A stretch of 64,000 bases of DNA from JAIBJN01 sp963748205 (GCA_963748205.1 CAVVIB010000022.1:62001-126000); one strand, 5' to 3'. Positions 52,496-61,294 are shown, counted from the stretch's first letter. The notes: generated by a model from the letters alone, not told the origin. Translations and numbers: made by a program.

Positions 52496-54700
52496 TCAGG
52501 AAGGCTGGGTTTCGCCCCGCGCCGTCGGCCGCCGTCGCGCCGGCCACCAGGAGAGCTCGCCGAAGATCGAGACGAGCGCGGGGACGACCACCGCGCGGAT
52601 GACGAACGCGTCGAGGAGGACGCCGACCGTCATGGCGAAGGCGAACTCGTGGAACTGCCGCAGGGGGATGATGGCCAGCGTCGCGAAGCTGAGCGCGAGC
52701 GCCAGGCCGGCGACGGCGATCGTCCGCGAGGCTCGGGGCGCGGCGATCGCGATCGCCTTGCGCACGCTCGTGTTCTCCGCCTCCTGCCAGATGCGGCCAA
52801 CGAGGAAGACGTTGTAGTCCGATCCCAGTGACACGAGCAGAACGGCGACCGCGAAGGGCACGTAGTACGTCAGCTCCTCGTGGCCGAGCAGCGTCTGAAA
52901 GACGAAGGTCGTGAGGCCGAGCGTCGCTGTGAAGGCGAGCGCGCTCGCGAGCAGGAGATACAGCGGCGCGATGAGCGCGCGGAGGAAGAGGACGAGGAGC
53001 AGGAAGTTGACGGCGAGCGCCGCGAGCGCGATCCGGAAGAGGTCGCCGGTCAGCGTTCTGACGGTCTCCGCCGCGAGCGCGGTCTCACCGGTGAAGCCCG
53101 CCGTCGCGTTCTCGAGGCCGTTCTCCTGGAGCAGGCCCGGCACGTCGTCGCGCAGGCGCTCCAGCGTGTCGATCGCGGGGCCGCCGTGCGGCTCGTCCGC
53201 GAGGACGATCAGGAACCGCGCCGCCGGAGCGGTCTCGGAGACGACGAGGCTGGGGATCTCCCTGGCGATCGGGTCGCCGGGCCCGACGACGCCCGCGATG
53301 CCTGGCTCCTGCTCCAGCGCGCGCTCGACGCGGGTGAGCGCCTCGACGTCGAGCTCGCCTCCCTCCTGCTCGACCAGGAGCACGGTCGGCGCGAGGATCC
53401 CGGGCGCGAACCCCTGCCCGGCGGCTTCCGCGGCCTGCCGTTCCTCGGCGTCGGAGGGGAGGCCGCGGATCGAGGTGAAGCCGAGCTCCATCTCGGAGAG
53501 CCCTTTGCTCGCGAGCGCCACCGCGCCGAGCGCGATCGCCAGGATGACGATCGCCACCGGCTTCGAGGTGGCGAACTCGGCGAGGCCGTCCCTCCACGTA
53601 CGGCCCTGCTGCTCTTCCTCATGCTTCTCCGACGCCTCGACCTCCGACCGCTCGACCGAGGGCCAGAAGAGGGCGCGGCCGAAGATGCCGAGCAGCGCCG
53701 GGACGAGCGTGATGGAGACCGCGAGCCCGATGAGGACGGTGAGCGCCATGCCGGGCCCGAAAGCCCGGAAGAACTCGAGCCGGCCCGCGAGGAGAGCGGC
53801 GGCGCCGCAGGCGACGATCAGGCCTGCCGTGACGACGATGGGCAGGTTGAGCGAGGTCGCGTGGAGGGCCGCGTCGACCCGCGGCTCGCCCTCCTGGAGC
53901 CGGCGACGCATGCCCGCGAGGAAGAAGACCGTGTAGTCGGTCACGATCCCGAGCAGGAGCACGACCATGATCGGCTCCACGTCGCTGGGCATCGCCACGC
54001 CGGCCTGCTCGCCCACCCACGGGGCCACCCGAATCGAGACGAGGTAGGCGACCGCGGCCGCGGCGAGCGTGACCAGCGGGGCGCCGAGCGCGCGGAAGTT
54101 CAGGCCCAGGATGGCGAAGACGATCAGCACGGTGGCGAGCGTCACCCAGGCGAGGTTGCTGTCGATCTCCTCCCACTCGGCGAGCCTCGCAGGGACGCTG
54201 CCGGTGACGCCGACCAGCGCGTCGTCCGGCTCGGAAGCCTCGGTCGCGGCCCAGGTGTGCGCGAGGTCGGTGTCCTCGCCGATCGACGACTCGCCCTCGA
54301 AGAAGAGGAACGTGATCGCGCTCGTCCCGTCCTCGCGCGCCCCGGGGATCAACCGCAGCGTGTTGACGAGCGGGAGCGCGAACGAGATGCCGTCGTCCTC
54401 GCGCTCGCGGGCGTCGAGCGCCCGCTCGCCGACCCGGGCCTGCGCCTCGGCGCTCAGCCCGTCGGGGTCGCGCTGGACGATCGCCGTCTGCGCGATGACG
54501 GGGACGTCGAAGAGCTCGGCCGAGCGCTGCCCCGTTTGCACCGACTCCGCATCCTCGGGAACGAGGTCGGAGAGCCGCGAGCTCTCGGCCTCTTGCAGGC
54601 TCGGGAGGTAGAGGGTCGCGGCAACGGCGCCCACGATCCACGCGGCCACGACGAGCCAGCGCAGGCGCACGACAAACTGGGCAAAGACCCGACTCCCCAC
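52496..54700 (-). CDS. MMPL-family RND transporter
   Basis: Large membrane transporter, 734 aa, with two repeats of six helices and two extracytoplasmic loops. Helix 1 RWLVVAAWIVGAVAATLYL; first MMPL block ending in LLLGIVTDYTVFFLAGMRRRLQEG, with the Asp-Tyr proton-relay pair; second block with SLGSDYNVFLVGRIWQEA, again with Asp-Tyr. Actinobacterial MMPL proteins export lipids or siderophores. GTG 54700 is the probable start. It lies 37 bp upstream of the ABC genes' promoter on the same strand and may be regulated separately. Confidence 0.92.
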   Translation of the reverse strand: MGSRVFAQFVVRLRWLVVAAWIVGAVAATLYLPSLQEAESSRLSDLVPEDAESVQTGQRSAELFDVPVIAQTAIVQRDPDGLSAEAQARVGERALDAREREDDGISFALPLVNTLRLIPGAREDGTSAITFLFFEGESSIGEDTDLAHTWAATEASEPDDALVGVTGSVPARLAEWEEIDSNLAWVTLATVLIVFAILGLNFRALGAPLVTLAAAAVAYLVSIRVAPWVGEQAGVAMPSDVEPIMVVLLLGIVTDYTVFFLAGMRRRLQEGEPRVDAALHATSLNLPIVVTAGLIVACGAAALLAGRLEFFRAFGPGMALTVLIGLAVSITLVPALLGIFGRALFWPSVERSEVEASEKHEEEQQGRTWRDGLAEFATSKPVAIVILAIALGAVALASKGLSEMELGFTSIRGLPSDAEERQAAEAAGQGFAPGILAPTVLLVEQEGGELDVEALTRVERALEQEPGIAGVVGPGDPIAREIPSLVVSETAPAARFLIVLADEPHGGPAIDTLERLRDDVPGLLQENGLENATAGFTGETALAAETVRTLTGDLFRIALAALAVNFLLLVLFLRALIAPLYLLLASALAFTATLGLTTFVFQTLLGHEELTYYVPFAVAVLLVSLGSDYNVFLVGRIWQEAENTSVRKAIAIAAPRASRTIAVAGLALALSFATLAIIPLRQFHEFAFAMTVGVLLDAFVIRAVVVPALVSIFGELSWWPARRRPTARGETQPS

Positions 54701-54765
54701 GGAGGAACAACGACGATGCGGCCGGTTTGGATCCGCGGGGGTCGAACGGCTGATTTACTTGCGCC

Positions 54766-55614
54766 GTGGCGACCTACCGCTACGTGGTCGCGGACGTCTT
54801 CACGGACCGCCCGCTCGCCGGCAACCAGCTGGCCGTCTTCACGGACGCCCGTGAGATCCCGGAGGAGCAGCTCCAGCCCCTCGCGCGGGAGATCAACTTC
54901 TCGGAGACGATCTACGTGTACAAGCCCGAGGGCGAGGGCCATGCGCGCGTGCGGATCTTCACGCCGACCTCCGAGCTCGACTTCGCGGGCCATCCCGTGC
55001 TCGGGACGGCGTTCGTGCTCGGAGGGCCGCTGCAGCTCACGGAGATTCACCTCGAGACGGGCGCAGGTCTCGTCCCCATCGTCCTCGACCGCGACGACCA
55101 GGGGAGGATCGTGTTCGGGCGCATGTCTCAGCCGATCCCGAAGGTCGAGCCGTTCGACCGGGAGGCCGAGCTGCTGAAGGCAGTCGGCGTCGAGCGCTCC
55201 GAGCTGCCGGTCGAGCTCTACGACCTCGGCATCCGGCACGTCTACGTCGGCCTGCCGAGCGAGGACGCCGTCGCGGCGCTCGAGCCCGACCTGAACACGC
55301 TCGTCCACCTGACCGGCATCGTCGGCGTCAACTGCTTCGCCGGCTCGGGGAAGCGGTGGAAGAACCGCATGTTCGCGCCTGCGGACGGCGTCGCCGAGGA
55401 TCCGGCGACGGGCTCGGCGGCCGGCCCGCTCGCCGTGCACCTCGCCCGGCACGGCCGCATCCCCTTCGGCGAGGAGATCGAGATCAGTCAGGGCACCGAG
55501 GTCGGTCGCCCCAGCACGCTCTACGCCCGCGCGCACGGCACGCCGGACCGGATCGAGAAGGTCGAGTGCGGCGGCTCGGCGGTCATAGTCGCGCGCGGCG
55601 AGTTCAGCTTCTGA
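54766..55614 (+). CDS. PhzF-family isomerase/epimerase
   Basis: Diaminopimelate-epimerase-like fold, 282 aa. The N-terminus YRYVVADVFTDRPLAGNQLAVF and the active-site Glu in REINFSETIYV are diagnostic; TPTSELDFAGHPVLGTA and AEDPATGSAAGPLAVHLA are the second-half motifs. Family members act in phenazine synthesis and in uncharacterised isomerisations; no phenazine genes are nearby. The box TTACTT five bases before the GTG suggests a leaderless start. The end faces a repeat-bearing convergent gap. Confidence 0.93.
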   Translation: MATYRYVVADVFTDRPLAGNQLAVFTDAREIPEEQLQPLAREINFSETIYVYKPEGEGHARVRIFTPTSELDFAGHPVLGTAFVLGGPLQLTEIHLETGAGLVPIVLDRDDQGRIVFGRMSQPIPKVEPFDREAELLKAVGVERSELPVELYDLGIRHVYVGLPSEDAVAALEPDLNTLVHLTGIVGVNCFAGSGKRWKNRMFAPADGVAEDPATGSAAGPLAVHLARHGRIPFGEEIEISQGTEVGRPSTLYARAHGTPDRIEKVECGGSAVIVARGEFSF

Positions 55615-55633
55615 CCCGTCCCCTGGAGACACG

Positions 55634-55749
55634 CCCTGGGGTCTGACCCCGGGTCATGTCTCACCCGGCCGGCGATCCCGGCCTTTCCCCGTCCCGGGCG
55701 GGCGGTTTTCGCCCTCGCGTAGGGCCGTGTCCCGGGGTCAGACCCTAGG
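55634..55749. repeat. Inverted pair of GGGGTCTGACCCC repeats (REPIN-like)
   Basis: CCCTGGGGTCTGACCCCGGG (55634-55653) and its inverted counterpart CCCGGGGTCAGACCCTAGG (55731-55749) flank about 80 bp that includes a smaller hairpin (55700-55714). The arrangement matches a REP doublet or small non-autonomous element between convergent genes. A third copy lies in pgi. Non-coding otherwise. Confidence 0.7.
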
Positions 55750-55770
55750 CCGTGGCCGGGGAGGACACGG

Positions 55771-56196
55771 CTAGCTCCAGGCCACGTCCCGGATCTCGGG
55801 GAGCTCGACCGCGATAGCGCGCCAGAAGCGGCCGCCGTCGCCGGAGACATGGAGGCGGTTGCGGGCGCCGTAGAGGACGTGGTCGGGGTTCTCGCCGAGC
55901 GCGACCGCGCGGCCCGGCGGGAGGCCCGCGCCCCGCTCCGTCCACGTTTGCCCGCTGTCGTGGGAGACGAGAAGGGGCGGTCGCCGGTCGACGAGCACGA
56001 TGATCGTCGAGCCCACGGCGTCCACGTCGAGGACGCGCCCGGCGGCCCACGACGGCGCGAGGTCGAGCGGACGCTCGCGCTCGACGGCGCCTCCGGGCTG
56101 GTGACCGGCGAGCATGTCTTCGTCCACGGTGGCGCCGACCTCGACGAGGTACGTGCCGTCGTCGCAGCCGGCGAGGACGATCAGCGGCCTCGCCAT
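55771..56196 (-). CDS. Asp-box (BNR-like) repeat protein
   Basis: 141-aa soluble protein with two Asp-box repeats, LLVSHDSGQTWTERG and LHVSGDGGRFWRAIA, as found in beta-propellers (sialidases, photosystem assembly factors). It is too short for a whole propeller, so it may form one as an oligomer or be a fragment. The start ATG 56196 (MARPLIVLAGCDDGTYLVEVG) overlaps the PfkB gene end by 16 bp, so it is the third gene of the riboswitch-led operon. Function unknown. Confidence 0.65.
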   Translation of the reverse strand: MARPLIVLAGCDDGTYLVEVGATVDEDMLAGHQPGGAVERERPLDLAPSWAAGRVLDVDAVGSTIIVLVDRRPPLLVSHDSGQTWTERGAGLPPGRAVALGENPDHVLYGARNRLHVSGDGGRFWRAIAVELPEIRDVAWS

Positions 56197-56984
56197 TTGC
56201 CGAGCATGGCGCTCACGGCGCCGTTGGCCAGCCGCGCCGCGGACACGGGCGAATGCTTCCGCCGGCGGTAGGCGAGATACGAGGTCGTCCACGAGTCGCC
56301 CGCGCCGGTCGGGTCGATGCCCTCGAGCGGGATCGTGGGCACGTGCTCGGCGAGCCCGTCGGCGAAGACGACGGCGCCGGTCGGCCCGAGCGTGACGACG
56401 ATCTCCCTCACCCCCAGCGACCTGAGATCGGCCTCGTCGAGCTCGAGCCCCAGCGCCTCCAGCTCGTCGTGCGCGAGCTTGAGGACGCTCACGTGCTCGA
56501 GCACCTCCGGGTCGTAGTCGGCGTCGAGGACGAGCTCCCCGACCTGTGCCCGCCGGACGAGCCCCTGCCCGTCGAACGAGATCACGTGCGCGCGGGCGAG
56601 CGCCGCGAGCGTCTCGGCCGGGAAGTCGTCCCGGGTGAGCGCGCCCGCGTGCACCCAGTCGGCGTCGGCGAGGGCCCGTGACAGCCACTCGCTCACGTCC
56701 TGCGGGGTGAACGGCTCGCCGAGCTGGTCGATCTCCATGTGGCGGGAGTCGCCGTCGTTCTCGATGCGGAAGCCGATCGTCTGCTCGGCACGCCGCGCGA
56801 CGACGGGGACGCCGAGCGCGCTCAGCCGCGCGCGGTCCTCGTCGGCGACCTTGGTGGCCACGATCGCCGGATGTCCGAGCAGATGGAGAGCGCGCGCCGC
56901 GTAGACGGGCGCGCCTCCGAGCCTCGGGAGCCCGCCGTCGACGCGGTCAAGCGCGACGAGCCCGACGATGCCCAACCGGCGCAT
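56181..56984 (-). CDS. PfkB-family carbohydrate/nucleoside kinase
   Basis: Ribokinase-like enzyme, 267 aa. The N-terminus GIVGLVALDRVDGGLPRLGGAPVYAARAL has the PfkB GG motif; the C-terminal GIDPTGAGDSWTTSYLAYRR is PfkB signature 2, holding the catalytic Asp and anion hole. ATG 56984 is preferred because TACGCT ends six bases upstream. The 5' end overlaps the cytX-like gene by 38 bp. Context (TPP riboswitch, pyrimidine permease) raises the possibility of a thiamine-precursor kinase, but the sequence alone only supports a PfkB kinase. Confidence 0.85.
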   Translation of the reverse strand: MRRLGIVGLVALDRVDGGLPRLGGAPVYAARALHLLGHPAIVATKVADEDRARLSALGVPVVARRAEQTIGFRIENDGDSRHMEIDQLGEPFTPQDVSEWLSRALADADWVHAGALTRDDFPAETLAALARAHVISFDGQGLVRRAQVGELVLDADYDPEVLEHVSVLKLAHDELEALGLELDEADLRSLGVREIVVTLGPTGAVVFADGLAEHVPTIPLEGIDPTGAGDSWTTSYLAYRRRKHSPVSAARLANGAVSAMLGKWRGR

Positions 56985-58266
56985 GCGCGGAGCGTACGCC
57001 TGCGAACAGGGCAAAGGCGAGCGCGAAAGACGGGAGCGAGGCGCCGATCGTGGCTTCGCCGGCGCCCGGGATCCGGCCGACCAGGTCGACCCACCACGCC
57101 GGTCCGATCGGGTGGATCCACTGGAAGAGCGCGAATCCCGCCGCCCAGGCCACGATCCCGCTCCAGCGCACGTCGACCGGCCGGCCCGATCCGATCAGGA
57201 AGTCGGCGGCGAGCACGCCGAAGAGCGGGACGAAGAAGGAGCCGAGCAGGAGCAGGAACGTCTCGTAGGCGAGGATGTCGACGACGCCCGCGCCGAGCGT
57301 GGCGACGCCGGCGACGAGCACGACCAGCAATCGCTGCGAGGCCCACGGCACGAGGTTCTGGAGCGAGACGGCCGCCGAGTAGACGTTCGCGAACGGCTCA
57401 TCGGCCTCGTCCACGGTCAGCGCGAGGAGCGCGAGCGCGCTGGCGGCACCGCCTGCCGCGATGGCCGTGAAGATCGCGCTCGGCTCCGCGAGGCCGCGGG
57501 AGAGCGCCAGCAACACGCCGAGCGCGTAGAGGAGGACGAGCGGGACGAAGTAGCCGGCCGCCGTCCCCCAGAAGGCCGCGCGCCGGCTGCGCGAGAAGCG
57601 TGTGTAGTCGGCCGCGAGCGGGAGCCACGACGCCGCCATGGCGATCGTGAGGTCGACGCCCTGCCAGAACGTGATCCCGCCCTCGCCGGAGGCCGACCAG
57701 AGCCCGCCCACGTCCGCGCCGTCGAGCGCCCACCAGACGAGGTACGCGAGCGACGCGGCGACCGCCCAGACGGCGAAGCGCCGCACGTACCGCCGGACGA
57801 ACGAGATCGGCCCGGCGAGGGCGAGCCACGCAGTGAGCACGCCGAAGACGAGCACCCACGCCCAGCGCGCCTCGAAGCCGAAGAGCTGGTCGGTGAGAGC
57901 GCTCGCCGCGAGCGACATGACGTAGAGCTCGAAGACGGCCCAGCCCAGGTTCTGCGCCACGTTGAGGCCTGTCGGCGCGTACGACCCGCGGCGGCCGAGC
58001 GGGGCGCGCATGAGCACCATCCCGGGCACGCGGCGCTCGAAGCCGATCAGGCCCGCGAGCCCGAGGAGCGCGGTTCCCAGCACGGCCCCGACGATCGTGG
58101 CGAGGAGCGCGCGCTGCAGCCCGAGCCCCGCCAGGAACGTCCCCGTGAAGAGGACGAGCAGGCTGACACCGAGGTTGCCCCACAGCAGCCCGACGTCGAG
58201 GAGCGAGAGCGTGCGCAGCCGGTCGGGGACGGGTGTGATCCCCCACGAGCGCTCGGACGGTTCCAT
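56947..58266 (-). CDS. cytX: Cytosine/purine-type permease, TPP-controlled (CytX-like)
   Basis: NCS1-family transporter, 439 aa, about 12 helices. It opens TPVPDRLRTLSLLDVGLLWGNLGVSLLVLFTG and has QNLGWAVFELYVM and the WLPLAADYTRFSR segment common to the family. A thiamine-pyrophosphate riboswitch directly precedes it, and CytX is the NCS1 protein classically under such control, predicted to import hydroxymethylpyrimidine. The GGGAGG ribosome site is part of the riboswitch's last helix, so TPP should block translation initiation. Confidence 0.87.
   Translation of the reverse strand: MEPSERSWGITPVPDRLRTLSLLDVGLLWGNLGVSLLVLFTGTFLAGLGLQRALLATIVGAVLGTALLGLAGLIGFERRVPGMVLMRAPLGRRGSYAPTGLNVAQNLGWAVFELYVMSLAASALTDQLFGFEARWAWVLVFGVLTAWLALAGPISFVRRYVRRFAVWAVAASLAYLVWWALDGADVGGLWSASGEGGITFWQGVDLTIAMAASWLPLAADYTRFSRSRRAAFWGTAAGYFVPLVLLYALGVLLALSRGLAEPSAIFTAIAAGGAASALALLALTVDEADEPFANVYSAAVSLQNLVPWASQRLLVVLVAGVATLGAGVVDILAYETFLLLLGSFFVPLFGVLAADFLIGSGRPVDVRWSGIVAWAAGFALFQWIHPIGPAWWVDLVGRIPGAGEATIGASLPSFALAFALFAGVRSAHAPVGHRRARRA
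56991..56996 (-). promoter_or_regulatory. Internal -10 box before PfkB gene
   Basis: TACGCT on the minus strand, six bases from the ATG at 56984, inside the permease gene. It could give the kinase a second, riboswitch-independent transcript. Confidence 0.35.
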
Positions 58267-58271
58267 CGTGC

Positions 58272-58357
58272 CTCCCTACGCCGGCATTAACCGGATCAGG
58301 TTCGGCGGGTCGGGGCTCGTCAGCCCCCTCTCAGCCGCTAGGCAGCGGCTCCCCGGT
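58272..58357 (-). promoter_or_regulatory. TPP riboswitch (THI element)
   Basis: On the minus strand all conserved blocks are present: CGGGGAGCC, GGCTGAGAGG, GACCC, GAACCTGATC and the GTTAATGCCGGCGTAGGGAG end. P2/P3 and P4/P5 helices can be drawn. The terminal GGGAGG doubles as the ribosome site of the permease six bases before its ATG. It starts two bases after the stop of the phosphatase gene. Confidence 0.97.
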
Positions 58358-58359
58358 CT

Positions 58360-58956
58360 CTACGCGGCGATCTTACCGACTAACCGCTCGATCCCCTCGA
58401 CCGCGCCGACGAGGGCGCTCTCGTCGAAGAGATAGGGGACGGCGTTGGAGATCTCGTGCGCGGGGCCGTCGAGCGAATCGGACCCGGCGGCGCCGTTGAG
58501 CGCGTAGCGGATGGGGATCTCGTGGCAGACGACGAGGACGGCGCCGTGCGTCGAGTCGATCAGCGCGCGGAAGCCGGCCGCGTAGCGGCGCGCCGCGTCG
58601 TCGAGGCTTTCGCCGCCGGGGAACGCGTCGCTGCGCTCGTGCCCGTGCTTCCACTCGCGGTACGTCTCCAGCGGTTCGCCCTCCAGGTCGCCGATGTCGA
58701 TGTCGTCGAGGAGCGGCTCCACGACCAGCGGCACGTCCACGCGCTCGCCGAGGGCGATCTCGGCCGTTTCGCGCGTGCGCGGGAAGCGCGTGTGCACGCA
58801 GGCGTCGAGCGTGATGTTCGCCACCTGCTCGCCGAGTCGCCGGGCCTCCTCCTGGCCCCGGTCGGTGAGCGGAACCTCGCGCGTGGGGTCGCCGTTCACG
58901 CGGCGCTCGACGTTCAGCACCGACTCCCCGTGCCTGGCGAGGACGAAGAGACGCAC
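58360..58956 (-). CDS. Histidine phosphatase family protein (phosphoglycerate mutase-like)
   Basis: Phosphohydrolase or mutase of 198 aa. The phospho-acceptor His is in LARHGESVLN; the second Arg/Glu set is in HTRFPRTRETAEIALG and DIDIGDLEGEPLETYREW; the late His is in VLVVCHEIPIRYAL. The substrate is unknown. GTG 58956 lies four bases after the FAD oxidoreductase stop, so they form an operon. The TPP riboswitch begins just after its stop, so read-through transcripts would enter the riboswitch. Confidence 0.9.
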   Translation of the reverse strand: MRLFVLARHGESVLNVERRVNGDPTREVPLTDRGQEEARRLGEQVANITLDACVHTRFPRTRETAEIALGERVDVPLVVEPLLDDIDIGDLEGEPLETYREWKHGHERSDAFPGGESLDDAARRYAAGFRALIDSTHGAVLVVCHEIPIRYALNGAAGSDSLDGPAHEISNAVPYLFDESALVGAVEGIERLVGKIAA

Positions 58957-58959
58957 GAG

Positions 58960-60061
58960 CTAGACGACGAAGCGCTCTTCGCGGCCTGTGCCGCTGGCGA
59001 AGCGGTCGAGTCGAGAGCGGCGAGAGGTCGAGGGTCGGCTCGGCGCCGATGACGAGCTCGGCCAGATGCTCGCCGACGGCCGGCGCCTGCTGGAAGCCGT
59101 GCCCGGAGAAGCCGGTGGCGTAGAGGAAGCGCCGCGGCTGCGTCGCCTCGCCGACGATCGCGTTGTGGTCGGGGCTCATCTCGTAGTACCCCCACCAGGA
59201 CGACTGGATGGGCAGCTCGGCGAGCACCGGGAGCCGCCGTGTCCCGTGGCTGGCCACGCCCTCGATCGTCGGCTCGCGGCCGCCGAAGACGAGCCCTTGA
59301 CCCTCGCGGTGGAAGTAGAAGCCGGTCGAGAAGTCGATCGTGAACGGGAACCGCTCGGGGAGGTCGCCGTCCTCGGGCGTGAAGTGCATCCAGCGGGCCT
59401 CGCCGCGCACGGGGATGTCCAGGCCGGCGAGGTTGCCCACGTCCCGCGACCACACGCCTGCCGTGCAGATGACCGTGTCCGTGCGGATGCGCCCGGCCGA
59501 CGTCTCGACGCTGACGACCTTGTCGCCGAGCACGGCGATCCGCTCGAGCGACGTCGCCTGCATGATGCGCACACCCTGCGTGGCCGCCACGCCTGCGTAG
59601 GCCTGGACGACGTCCTCGGGCGTCGCGTGGCCGTCGAGCGGGCAGAAGCTCGCCGCGACGATGTCGGAGATCTCGAGCCCCGGCACCATCTCCGCGGCCT
59701 GCTCGGGCGAGATCAGCTGCGAGGGCACGCCGAGCGTCTGCTGGAGCGCCAGCGCCTGCTGGAAGAGCTCGACGTCCGACTCGCGGTCGAGCAGGAAGAG
59801 GTAGCCGTCGCGCTTGTAGCCGATCCCGCTCACGCGCTCGAGCGCCTGCAGCTCGGCCATCGAGCGCAGCGCGATCTTGACGTTCAGCTCGTCGGCGAAC
59901 TGCGCGCGGATGCCGCCCGCGGACTTGCTCGTCGACCCGCTCGCCAGCGACTCCTTCTCCAGCAGCACGACGTCCGTGACCCCGTGCTTGGCGAGGTGGT
60001 AAGCGACGCTCGTCCCCATGGCGCCGCCGCCCACGATCACGACATCTGCGGACTCTGGCAT
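58960..60061 (-). CDS. FAD-dependent oxidoreductase, DAO family (sarcosine oxidase-like; frameshift near end)
   Basis: Flavin amine oxidase or dehydrogenase of about 366 aa. N-terminal ADVVIVGGGAMGTSVAYHLAKHG binds FAD; GSTSKSAGGIRAQFADELN, MVPGLEISDIVAASFCPLDGHATPE and the C-terminal YATGFSGHGFQQAPAVGEHLAEL fit the sarcosine/dimethylglycine oxidase group. A shift near 59010 (one extra base) is followed by LDRFASGTGREERFVV and a stop at 58960. ATG 60061 is chosen because TAGCCT lies seven bases upstream. Substrate uncertain; glycine oxidase ThiO is an alternative given the thiamine context. Confidence 0.86.
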
Positions 60062-60068
60062 CCGCACG

Positions 60069-60074
60069 AGGCTA
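60069..60074 (-). promoter_or_regulatory. -10 box for leaderless FAD oxidoreductase gene
   Basis: TAGCCT on the minus strand, seven bases from the ATG at 60061. Confidence 0.45.
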
Positions 60075-60115
60075 TCTCGTCATGCGGCTGCGCGGGGCCT
60101 CTCCAGCCGCGCATC

Positions 60116-60124
60116 TGCGAGGAT
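60116..60124 (+). promoter_or_regulatory. Extended -10 for acyl-CoA dehydrogenase gene
   Basis: TGC-GAGGAT ends six bases before the GTG at 60131, in the 69-bp divergent gap. Confidence 0.35.
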
Positions 60125-60130
60125 TCGGCC

Positions 60131-61294
60131 GTGAGCGAGCTGGCCTCCGAGCCGTTCGGGCTGACGCCCGAGCAGCGCGAGATCCGTGACGTCTGCCGGG
60201 AGTTCGCCGATCGCGAGATCCGGCCGATCTCGGCCGCCGTCGACGAGGCGGACGTCGAGACGCCCTGGGACGTCTGGTTCCAGGCCGCCGCGCTCGGGCT
60301 GACCTCGTTCATGCTCCCCGAGGAGGTCGGAGGCGGCGGCATGACCGACTGCCTGACCGGCTGCATCGTCCAGGAGGAGCTGTGCCGCGGCTGCGCCGGC
60401 ATCGGCAACCTGATCACCTCCGGCGGGTTCTTCGCCGAGCCGATCGTCGAGCTCGGGAGCGAGGAGCAACAGCGCCGCTGGCTCGAGCCGATCGCGGGCA
60501 AGCGCCCGCCGCTGACCGCGCTCGCCACGACCGAGCCCGGCTCCGGCTCCGACGCAGCCTCCATCACGACCACGGCCACGAAGGACGGCGACGTCTATCG
60601 CCTCCGCGGCCAGAAGACCTGGATCTCGAACGGCGGCCTCGCCGAGTACTACGTCGTCTTCGCCACGGTCGAGCCGGGCTCGCGCTCGCGCGGCATCACC
60701 GCCTTCGTGGTCGAGAAGGGCGACCCGGGGATCACGTTCGGCGAGCCGATGCGGAAGATGGGCCAGCGCGCGATCGTGAACACGGAGATGTTCCTCGAGG
60801 ACGCCGAGTTGCCCGAGGACCGGCGGCTCGGCGACGAGGGCCAGGGGTTCTACGGGCTCATGCGCACCTTCGACCGCTCGCGGATCACGCTCGGCGCCTC
60901 GGCGACGGGAATCGCGCGGGCTGCCCTCGAGTACGCGGTCGAGTACTCGAAGTCGCGCGAGCAGTTCGGCAAGCCGATCGCGGAGCACCAGGCCGTTGCC
61001 TTCCGCCTCGCGGACATGGCTACACGGGTCGACGCCGCCCGCCTGCTCGTCCATCGCGCCGCTCGCAGGATCGACGCGGGCGAGAGCGTGCCGAAGGAGG
61101 CCGCGATGGCGAAGCTCTACGCGTCCGAGACGGCCATGTGGTGCACGTGGGCCGCCGTCCAGACGCTCGGCGGCTGGGGCTACTCGCGCGAGTACCCCGT
61201 GGAGAAGTGGATGCGCGACGCCAAGCTCGAGGAGATCGAGGAAGGCACGTCCGACATCCAGCGGCTGATCATCTCGCGGAACCTGTTGAAGTGA
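60131..61294 (+). CDS. Acyl-CoA dehydrogenase
   Basis: FAD enzyme introducing the alpha-beta double bond in an acyl-CoA, 387 aa. Motifs: LTPEQREIRDVCREFADREI, ATTEPGSGSDAASI (FAD/substrate loop), KTWISNGGLAEYYVVFA, ATGIARAALEYAVEYSKSREQFG and the C-terminal QTLGGWGYSREYPVEKWMRDAKLEEIEEGTSDIQR with the catalytic Glu in IEEGT. The GTG start has an extended -10 close upstream. The following CoA synthetase and reductase genes point to acyl-CoA catabolism; chain length is undetermined. Confidence 0.95.
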   Translation: MSELASEPFGLTPEQREIRDVCREFADREIRPISAAVDEADVETPWDVWFQAAALGLTSFMLPEEVGGGGMTDCLTGCIVQEELCRGCAGIGNLITSGGFFAEPIVELGSEEQQRRWLEPIAGKRPPLTALATTEPGSGSDAASITTTATKDGDVYRLRGQKTWISNGGLAEYYVVFATVEPGSRSRGITAFVVEKGDPGITFGEPMRKMGQRAIVNTEMFLEDAELPEDRRLGDEGQGFYGLMRTFDRSRITLGASATGIARAALEYAVEYSKSREQFGKPIAEHQAVAFRLADMATRVDAARLLVHRAARRIDAGESVPKEAAMAKLYASETAMWCTWAAVQTLGGWGYSREYPVEKWMRDAKLEEIEEGTSDIQRLIISRNLLK

